Shown here: one piece after another, positions 56,575 through 64,000 of the stretch
How positions within the stretch are numbered: the stretch's first letter is position 1
Layout of the letters: each line of letters begins with the position of its first letter
DNA from: Liopterus haemorrhoidalis
Taxonomy: Eukaryota > Arthropoda > Insecta > Coleoptera > Dytiscidae
Direction: 5' to 3'
Length of the DNA: 64,000 nucleotides
Assembly: GCA_963971575.1 (NCBI GenBank)
Contig: OZ020611.1
Location: forward strand, 181,538,071 to 181,602,070
The notes under the pieces: model-generated
Seen by the model: only the letters and a program-made list of their open reading frames with translations
What the model was told of the DNA's origin: nothing
Databases searched by the model: none
Program-made: the position numbers and the translations under genes

Positions 56575-57262
56575 TCGGCGAAACAGTGCACTTGCGTCAC
56601 TTGAAACGTCACAAAAAAAATGTGGCGTCAGGTTTAGTACGTTTACATTCATCTATTTAACGAATGTAATATTTGTACGCTGTCACTTGTATCGATATGA
56701 AATGAAAATATAAGAATAAGAACAGAATAGAAACAAATAAACTATTCCAATAGGCAAAATAGTCCTACAAAGGACTGATGTGATCCAAAAATATGATCAA
56801 AGAAAAGAAAATAAAAATAAGTTGAATTTAACCTAAAAACTATGTAGTACACACAAAATGAAATAAGAAAATACATAACTAAACACAAAACTGCTAAATA
56901 AACAACAAACTAAATAAAAGAGGTTTTTATAAATTACTATAAGTTAGATATTTGAACACAAGTCAGTATAAAAACACAACAGACGTATTATTAAATGACA
57001 AATGTAAACATCGTTTTATTCAGGGATACCAATACAAATGTCCCTATATTAAATAAACACTTTTAAAATTTATAAATCTTCGAAATGACTATCGAATACA
57101 AACTAAATATGACTTCAAAAGGTATGTTTTAGTAAAATAAAAGAGTAAAGAGCAATATTAGTCTATAATTCACATGCAAAAAAAATCGATTTAGTTATTT
57201 TTTCGCCACTAAGTTTGTCATTGAAGTTATGACACAAAATGACGAACTGCGCTGTTTCAGCG
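56575..57262. mobile_element. Family F copy 2: inverted-repeat element
   Basis: TCGGCGAAACAGTGCACTTG at the left against TCGCTGAAACAGCGCAGTT read from the right end, 20 of 25 positions over the full repeat. The interior aligns with copy 1 but contains about 150 bp of extra sequence after the left end. Direct TATAG/CTATA flanks are not convincing as a duplication. Confidence 0.78.
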
Positions 57263-57760
57263 ACTGAACTATACCTGCTTTGGACTATACATTTGTGCAT
57301 CGTAGTTTTTCTCCTTTTTGTGAGTTTTCTGTTCCAGAGAACTGGACTTAAAGCATTCTCTTGTTTGTCCCAGTTGGTTATATATTTCTTTTTCCATCGA
57401 TGCATTTTTTGAGATCCTACATCCAAAATATTTGAATCTATCATTCCATTTTATTTTCAGATCTTCCTGGATTTTCAAATCATGCATGTCTCCTTCATTT
57501 GTTGATAGGTACTCCGCTTTACTGAAGTTTATTTCCAAATCAGCTTTTTCATATTCTTCTTTAAGTTTTCAAACCATACAGCTCAAATCTTCATCATCTT
57601 GTGCAATAACAACCTGGTCATCAACAAAACTAAGAGACTATAGATATTTGTTCCTGACTGGGACGCCCATACCCTCGCATTTTCTTTTCCATTTTCTCGA
57701 TGTAGAATATGTTTTGAAAGGCCTAGTAATGTTTATTATTATTCATATTTTCAAATTTGC
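57170..57760 (-). pseudogene. RTE-clade LINE fragment
   Basis: Minus strand: DDQVVIAQDDEDLSCMV (about 57620; the RT catalytic pair, with V for A before DD), KLKEEYEKADLEINFSKAEYLST, IKWNDRFKYFGCRISKNASMEKEI, NQLGQTRECFKSS. This block order is the post-catalytic region of RTE-type endonuclease-reverse transcriptases. A frameshift near 57440 and a stop before KLKEE break it. The 3' end overlaps the right end of family F copy 2. Confidence 0.85.
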
Positions 57761-57912
57761 TAACCCTTCAAATTTTTTTCCATAAACACTAGTTTTTTTA
57801 ATATTAGTTAAAATACGTGGGCCATTTTTTTCTAGTTCCGTTGAGTTAACAAAAACAAATAAGGGTAATAAGAAAAGTTTTAATATACACAAGAGTTATT
57901 CATACATCTGAA

Positions 57913-58330
57913 TTATTGCTCAACGTAGTCGTCACCAACATTTAGGCATTTGTCGTAAAAGGGTACCAATTTTTGTATACCCTCCTCATCCGTGTTTCTG
58001 CTTGGATTCTCAGCCAAACTTGCACACTGGTTCTCAGCTCCTTATTAGTGCTGAACCGCTTCTTTCCCAACCACACTTTCATCCTGGTGAACAAATGTCT
58101 CCCAACCGAACTTCTTTAGCAGTGCATTTGTTTGTGCTGCCGTATGAGGGTATGCATTGTCATAAAGATGGACAATGCACTATCACTCATTATGTTTTCC
58201 CCATACCCAACACGCATTGTTGCCTTTTGCCTCTAGAAAACGGATCACAGACTGATCTTGCATGCGACGGGGTCACATCCAACACTCACATCAAAACTAC
58301 GACACGTAATGGCGGAACCATTTGGGAGGT
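57913..58330 (-). pseudogene. Mariner transposase C-terminal fragment
   Basis: Minus strand, one mostly open frame: MHTLIRQHKQMHC (degraded HDNA region), RMKVWLGKKRFSTNKEL, TSVQVWLRIQAET, and YKNWYPFYDKCLNVGDDYVEQ before TAA at 57913-57915. The YDKCLN-GDYVE end identifies a mariner lineage distinct from the others here. The region with YSPDLAP is lost. Inactive. Confidence 0.8.
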
Positions 58331-58447
58331 ACTGACAGATAATAATAATAATAATAATATACTAAACCCTACTGCACAAGCGCCGATTAACAATGGCAAC
58401 TGAGTTTCCATTGCCAGCCTAACGGAACTTGAAAGAAAAAATAGATC

Positions 58448-59244
58448 TATGGTCTATTTCAAAGTAAAAAATGTGTGTAAGAAGATAGGAGCTGTTTGTC
58501 CTTGCTTCGGATTGGTTTAGATCGTCATCCCTATTACACTGTTAAAATATTGGTTTTTGTCCAAGTTGACATATGTTCAATGTCGTACATTGGAAATATA
58601 TATTATTTATATTATATAATTTTTTTCATATATTTTGTTATCATTTACATATTTAGACTTTTATTTATATTCTTGGCGTAGATTTTATCTCCATGTAATT
58701 TGTTTTTACGCAGTTATATATATTTTATGTTATCTGACATAAATATTTTTTGATATTTGACAATTAACATATCAAGATAGAGGACTAATGTGAGGCCAAA
58801 CTGACAGCCCAGCTGATTGTGCCTATATTTTTACATATATTTTTAATTTTTATTTACAATAATTATTTAAAAAAGAAACTTTATGAAAAAAAAAAAAAAA
58901 AAGTTCTGAAGATATATTGTTTGTATTATTGCTTTATTTTAACTCTTTTAGCCTTAATTTTAGCCTAAATTAACTTTTAAAATTAATATTTTTTTAACTT
59001 TTTAAATTCCCCATTAAACTGAATTTATGTCGTATAAATAACGTAAGTATATTATCTGCCATGTTTATTTCAATATCTTATTAACCTTTTTTAAATTAAA
59101 AAAAAAAATCACTTGCTAACCCAGTAACTACGCTCATGCCCTAGTTGTAACTTATTTTAAAATTTCCGCTATACTGTATTTGTCCAGTGTAAATCGTACT
59201 CGGTTCGCAGCTATCTACTTTTTTTCAATTTGAAATAGACCATA
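58448..59244. mobile_element. Family J inverted-repeat element
   Basis: TATGGTCTATTTCAAA (58448-58463) and TTTGAAATAGACCATA (59229-59244) are exact reverse complements, and an AGATAG-AGCTG motif follows inward on both sides. About 800 bp, AT-rich, no coding. Target duplication not resolved; superfamily unassigned. Confidence 0.82.
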
Positions 59245-59536
59245 GTATAACAAATTCAAATGATAAATATTTTATTTCCAGGCCCAAAATACGACACTGT
59301 TACCATATGAAAACAATGGGGTTGCCACTATTCCAGCTGTATGTATCCAAAAATATGGAGAAGTGGATGGTATGTATTTTAACAGAATTTTATCTAATAA
59401 AGCTGTGGTCGGCGAACTTTTTTGGGTATTATCTGAAATTGTATTTGTGTGCAACAATATTACCCCCTAGACCTGAAAGTGCAGAAAAATTAATTTGTTT
59501 TTGAAATTGTAACATAGGGTATACGTAAATATTTTT

Positions 59537-60024
59537 ACCGACCGCCAACATATATAAGGTAGGTATTGTGATCATATCGATTTTGACCTTTCGAGATTTC
59601 AATGGATTTTCACAAATTGAGGTCCCTACATAACGTTTTGACTATTTTTAGCAAGATGTCTCTCCGTCTGTCTGTCTGTCTGTCTGTCTTTCTGTCTGTC
59701 TGTCTGTCGGTCCGTGTACACGAGTAGAGCAAATTTGGCTACAAGGATTTTTTTGAATCTTCATATTTAAGCTTTTGCCATCAATGGCACGAGTTGATCA
59801 ACTTTTGGTAAAAATCGGTTAACTAGAAATGGGAATTTACTCGTGTCGGTTTTAAGATTTTTGCGAATGTTCACAACAGAGAAATATTTCGAAAAAATTT
59901 ATTTATCAAAAGTTGTTATAAAAGCAATAACTAACAACTTCTATTTGAGACATTTTTTGATAAAGCAGCATAAATTAAACAAGTACTTTGTGATAGCGGT
60001 CGGTTCTGTGGTGGCCACAACTGA
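59537..60024 (+). mobile_element. Family B copy 6, short subfamily
   Basis: ACCGACCGCCAACATAT after a T-run; GTCT-rich tract at about 59660-59712; 3' end GCGGTCGGTTCTG, the hairpin TGTGG-TGG-CCACA, AACTGA and a T-run. Shares the AAAGCAGCATAAATTAAAC deletion form with copy 5. Confidence 0.87.
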
Positions 60025-60689
60025 TTTTTTAAATTCCACATAATCCGAAAAACTCAAACAGCATTCAAAATAGTCAAACTTATAGCATACAAACTTAAGA
60101 GGACGGTGTTACAAGCTCATAATTCGAAATTAACCTAGAGTACTAGATGTCTTTCGTACTATACTGAAATAATATACAAGTTCCGTAATCTAGGATTTAA
60201 CTTGAAAAATGTAGGCGCAATGGATTTGTAGTCAAATAGTAAGGGTCGACCCAGGCCCGCACCCGAAAATTTTTCTTTGGGGGTCGCAGTTGTGAACCTT
60301 TTTTCTTAGGGGGCTCAGAAGCCAACATTTTTTATGGAAGGAGGTGCTCCTGTTCAATTACAAAAAAGTGTGATCCTTAGAATCGTGTTTCTTGAGTGTT
60401 TGGGGGAGGGGTGGCTCAAGTCCGTGAGACACCTGTGTGCCTAGCTGGACCCGTGCCTAGTCCAGACTGTGTGTGCGGTATACTATATTACTACAGCGAG
60501 CATTATCCCTGTCGCTCTTCGGATATTTCTGTTATCTTCTGCGCATTTAACGGAAAATCCTACATTCCGTGAATTGTACCTAATTTATTCGTAGGAGCGG
60601 GGGGCAGAGAGACCAAATTCTAAATGCGAAAATCTATATTTTAATACTTATTTTGAGTATATATTTAAGCTAAAAATTTTATACAGAAC
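60025..60689. other. No gene recognised
   Basis: Contains G-rich patches (GGGGGTCGCAG at about 60280, GGGGGAGGGG at about 60404) that recall terminal regions of hAT elements, but no ends could be paired. Confidence 0.4.
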
Positions 60690-61150
60690 AATTTTAAGGT
60701 TTTGTATAACCAAACAACTCTTATAACGTCAGTCATGTGTCGTCTGTCTGTCTGTTTTCTGTATATATGTCTGTCTGTAGGGAAGAATTTGTGACCAAAC
60801 GGCTAAAACTAGAAATTTGAAATTTGGCATGCTTGTACAACTCTTTAACCCGGGTATAGAAAAACCATTGAGAGTTTAAAAAAATACAAAGCGGTGAAAA
60901 AATAAATAAATATGTGTTGATCGAAAAAAAAATATATTTTTTTAAACAAACAAATTTTTATTTTTCAAAAATCTATTATTTTAATGGGATTATCGCCAAA
61001 GATGCATTAAAAAATGTTTGTCCCTCACTCTATTTGCCATTGGGGTTTATCTAAAATTCTGAAAAAATCCCAATAATATATAATGATGAAGATCGCAACA
61101 GATCAACAGGACTTTTTGATCAGAATAGTTTTTTTAATAGAAATATATAT
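60690..61150 (+). mobile_element. Family A relic, 5' half
   Basis: AAGGTTTTGTATAACCAAAC, CTTATAACGTCAGTCATGTG, (GTCT)n, AAATTTGAAATTTGGCATGC, CTCTTTAACCCGGGTATAGAAAA, ATCTAAAATTCTGAAAAAAT follow the order of family A copy 4. A second GTCTGTCTG tract follows the first. It ends before the tRNA-like module. Confidence 0.75.
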
Positions 61151-61368
61151 TTAAATTATGGATATTTACTCAACATTTTAATGTTGCAGATATATATATA
61201 TTAAAATTAGGGCCGGCCCGAAAAAAATCGGGGCCCGGTGCAAGGTGCTCAAGCGGGGCCTTCTTCTTCTAAAAAAAAAAAAAAACATTCAATCTATTTG
61301 TATTTTGCAATATTGAATTTATTATTTGTACATATAAGTTACACTAATAATTTACGAATAATTATAAC

Positions 61369-62370
61369 TAGAGATGGGTCGTTCATGAACGAACCGGCTC
61401 ACTGAGCCGGCTCAGTACACTGACCGAAGTGACACGGTTCACCAAATTGAAATGAGCCGGCTCACTGTATAGTTTCAAGTTTCAAGGATACGATTGGTCG
61501 GGCGATTGTGAACAGTGACCGGAGTGATCCGGATCTGGATCGATGTCATGTTGAACTTCGCGAGAACTTGGCTTGTAATGTATTATCATAAAGTGTATTT
61601 TGTCATAAATTTGTAGGGCAGTTTATTTGAAACTAATAGGGTTAGTCTGTATTTTCTTACAACCATACTATATAAAAATATTAAAAATATTGCCCAAATC
61701 CCAGATGTCCGATTTATAAGGGCAATAAACATCGCCATAAACTTAACACATCTGGTTTAAAATACAGTAGCTACATAAAGTGAATTGCTTGTTTCAAAAA
61801 TGTTAGATAAGAGTCGGGGCTAGCGACGTTCTACCTACGACCGGACGACCGGCAACTGACTGACCTGTGTCTAGGGATCATGTTTAAAAGAACCGGCTCT
61901 AAGCAAGAGTCGGCTCTAAGCGACGTTCTACCTCTAAGCTCTAAGCGACGTTCTACCGAACGACCGACCGACCTGTGTCTCGGGATCATGTTTACAAGAA
62001 CCGGCTCTGAGCAAGAGTCGGTTCTAAGCGACGTTCTACCTACGACCGAACGACCGACCGACCTGCGTCTCGGGATCATGTTTACAGTTCATATATTGCA
62101 AGAATCGGCTCTAAGCAAGAGCCGGCTGTAAATGACGTTCTACCTACGACCGAACAACCGACCGACCTGTGTCTCGGGATCATATTTACAGTTTATATAT
62201 TGCAAGAACCGGCTCTAAGCGACTTTCTACCTACGAACTAACGACCGTCCTGTGTTGCGGAGACATGTTTACTTAACCGGATCACTGAGCCGGATCAATG
62301 AACCGGCTCAACAAACTGAACGACCTCCACTGATCCGGTTCCGCAAACTGAGCCGAAATTCCCATCTCTA
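61369..62370. mobile_element. Family E copy 2: non-autonomous hAT
   Basis: TAGAGATGGG to CCCATCTCTA, with a perfect 8-bp duplication ATTATAAC (61361-61368 and 62371-62378). Outer parts are nearly identical to copy 1 (5558-6425). The core (about 61815-62240) is a tandem array of about 90-100 bp units with CGGCTCTAAGC, GACGTTCTACCTACGACCG and CTCGGGATCATGTTTACA; it has about five units, more regular than in copy 1. Confidence 0.93.
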
Positions 62371-62879
62371 ATTATAACTAATATTTAACAAAATAATATA
62401 AATATCTAAAAAGATTTATAAATACCTATTTCATAACGGCCACTGCCCATTGAAAACCTCTTGTTATGAAATCTCATTCTGAAAACAGTACTGAAATCAT
62501 GACGCGACCCAGATGCCCATAGAACGTTTTAGACCGTATGCAAAAGTGTCTTATTGAGATGCGGATATAATTTCAAACTGTTTAATCGGTATGAAGAAAA
62601 AAGTTTAATTAAATCGACTAGGATGGACTGGATCCAATGAAATAAACCATACACAAAGAGATTTTCGTATTGTGTTAGTAGGTAGTAGAATTGAGGTAGA
62701 CCAAAGCTTAGGTGGGTTGATTGTGTAACACAGGATTCTCGGTTTATCGGTGCACACAACAGGAGGATAATAACACAAAATCGGAAAGAAATGCGGAAGA
62801 CGATTAAGACGGCTATGGCTTCAAGTTCCTTGAAAGCCGTACCAGTAATGATGACTAATTCCTTCTGGCATGTTTTATT

Positions 62880-63389
62880 GCAAAATTGTTAATTATCTCG
62901 TCATAATTTAGTTTTCTTGCCAACTCGGACTTGATTGACAAAATTGCCAATGAAAAGCATAACTCCTGACATACAAGATCGTAAATATTTTTTTATTATT
63001 TTCAGTTCTGAAAACGATCTCTCTGCCGATGCAATTGTTACTGGAATTGTCAGTATTACTTTCAAAACAGTAGGAAAATTGGGATACAATTCAGATAAAT
63101 TGTTCTTGTAAATATATTCTAAAATTTCTTAAATTGTATTTCTGGGCGACAATACCCGACGACACATTTTAATTTCATAAAAAAGGTCTGTACAATCAAT
63201 GTCGTACAAATTTAAATCTTTGCAACATTTAAGTAGATCGTCTTCTGTCATCTTTTGTATATTATGTGAATTATACAAAAAGCCAAATAAATTTTCATGG
63301 TGGTGATAAATTTCGAATCTATTTTTAAATGATAAAATTGCATTGTCGATTGCATTGTCGAAAAACACAAATGTCGGTACTGGCTGCAT
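62880..63389 (-). pseudogene. hAT transposase C-terminal domain
   Basis: One minus-strand frame from 63389: VFFDNAIDNAILSFKNRFE, HHENLFGFLYN, EDDLLKCCKDLNLYDIDCTD, a TAA at about 63132 in place of a Gln or Glu codon, EILEYIYKNNLSELYPNFP, then VILTIPVTIASAERSFSELK, IIKKYLRSCMS. The last part is the hAT C-terminal dimerisation domain, whose SAERSFSxLK motif is diagnostic. Only one nonsense change interrupts about 165 codons, so decay is modest. The N-terminal zinc finger and catalytic DDE residues are outside this segment, removed by the mariner insertion at 63397. Confidence 0.9.
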
Positions 63390-63396
63390 TGTTTAT

Positions 63397-64000
63397 ACAA
63401 GGTGTCTCAAAAGAAATTTTATATTTATTTAGCTTACTGCGTGAACGCAACGTATACGAGGGGCGCGGGGATTATGTCAATCAGCAGCCTGGCTCTTGGG
63501 AATTTAGTCGCTATGGAGCGTTTCTCGGGAGCAGACCGTGCGTTATGCGTGCGAGAGTTTTACAAAAACGGTGATTCGGCGACTGTAGCGCGTAGAAAAT
63601 TCTGCAGTATTCGAGGTTTTCGCCACTTAAATGATGCGCCAAGCATTCCTCTCATTCGACATTGGGTTAAAAAGTTTGAAGAGACTGGCACAACGCTGGA
63701 TAAATCAAAATTCGGGCGACCTAGGTCATCAAGAACGGTAGAAAACGTGGAGAATGTTAATCAGTCTGTTGACGACCCGAATCTTTCAATTCGGAAGCGC
63801 GCAAGTGCTTTAAATGTGCATAGATCATCATTACATCGCTTTTATGCACAAAAACCTAAAGCTGCACCCCTACAAAATTCAATTGGTGCAAGAATTAAAG
63901 CCCCAAGATGCCAGTCAGAGGCTTAATTTCGTAAATCAGGTGATTGAGCGATTTTCAACGTTTACCAACATTTTGTTTTCGGATGAAGCTCATTTTCATC
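63397..64000 (+). mobile_element. Mariner-like element, left part, runs off window
   Basis: A likely left end ACAAGGTGTCTCAAAAG follows a TA at about 63394, the dinucleotide target of mariners. About 115 bp of 5' UTR precede the transposase. The right end is beyond the window. Confidence 0.65.
63513..64000 (+). pseudogene. Mariner-like transposase (HTH/DUF4817 type), frameshifted, partial
   Basis: The start is chosen at ATG 63513 (MERFSGADRALCVREFYKNG), where homologues begin, not at the more upstream in-frame ATG 63402. The DNA-binding part has SATVARRKFCSIRGF, PLIRHWVKKFEETGTTLDK, GRPRSSRTVENVENV and LSIRKRASALNVHRSSLHR, a paired-like helix-turn-helix with a GRP linker. Around 63840 one extra base breaks the frame; in the next frame MHKNLKLHPYKIQLVQELK, QRLNFVNQVIERF and ILFSDEAHFH continue, the last with the first catalytic aspartate. 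It is cut by the window end, so the remaining DDE residues are unseen. It lies in the hAT transposase, so it is the younger insertion. Confidence 0.88.

Larger units (their letters stand above)
61207..63396 (-). mobile_element. hAT element with transposase remnant
   Basis: The proposed 3' end is at 61207-61260, where TAGGGCCGGCCCG and GGGGCCCGGTGCAAGGTGC resemble GC-rich termini of hAT elements related to ZMYM1-type transposases. Transposase C-terminal coding lies at 62880-63389 on the minus strand. Family E copy 2 (61369-62370) is inserted in the 3' non-coding part, and a mariner starting at about 63397 cuts off the 5' coding part. Joining the terminus with the coding segment is inferred from distance and orientation. 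Confidence 0.6.

Noticed and set aside
58002..58403. Plus-strand 133-codon frame
   Set aside because: It is antisense to the mariner C-terminal coding trail, which carries the recognisable motif.

Overview
The window is AT-rich eukaryotic DNA, very probably from an insect or another arthropod. That placement rests on the set of mobile elements: mariner transposases of several lineages, hAT elements, RTE-, R1-, Jockey- and I-like LINEs, a tRNA-derived SINE, and short rolling-circle-like elements with internal GTCY microsatellites like those known from Diptera. I found no convincing host gene, no ribosomal or functional tRNA gene and no prokaryotic feature. The species cannot be named from this sequence.

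Layout. 1-340 is a long TATC microsatellite. 1.3-3.4 kb holds a small GC-rich tandem repeat and a mariner relic split by a family-A element. 4.0-8.4 kb is a nest of insertions: an old family-A relic, a family-B copy and a hAT (TCTAGA-type target duplication), which contains a LINE, itself split by a TAGAGATGG-ended hAT and another family-A copy. 9.6-11.3 kb is a long inverted-repeat (foldback) element carrying a 385-bp inserted MITE. 12-15.7 kb has a family-B fragment, an antisense LINE and a GC-rich R1-like LINE fragment, followed by a 30-bp tandem repeat. 17.5-25.3 kb has family-B and family-A copies, two mariner relics and a tandem duplication, one half of which is the empty site of the family-A copy in the other. 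27.4-31.4 kb has a GTATCT-rich hAT, a LINE with a 15-bp target duplication and an inverted 5' end, and a SINE. 33.5 kb has a Mos1-like mariner relic.

34.9-43.2 kb is the most distinctive block: two head-to-tail copies of a 3.8-4.5 kb element made of about 12 and 14 tandem units of about 291 bp, each with hairpin-forming CACCCC/GGGGTG segments. It abuts a LINE RNase H region (43.3-44.4 kb). At 44.5-48.9 kb a family-A copy is split by a LINE with a 500-codon reverse transcriptase frame and by a family-B element. 49-64 kb holds further family-A and -B copies, hAT elements with clean 8-bp duplications (51.3, 61.4 kb), two related inverted-repeat elements, an RTE fragment, mariner fragments, a hAT transposase remnant and the start of another mariner running off the window.

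The main biological signal is a pair of unrelated repeat families, A (about 0.9-1.1 kb) and B (about 0.5-0.7 kb), with the same architecture: subterminal inverted repeats, an internal (GTCY)n microsatellite, a hairpin at the 3' end, and insertion in T-runs. This is the plan of Helentron-associated elements (HINE/DINE-1). Each family-A copy carries a different tRNA-like module at the same internal position and in the same orientation, inside well-conserved flanks. I do not know this arrangement from described families. All coding remnants belong to mobile elements; nearly all are broken and are best read as an archive of successive insertions.
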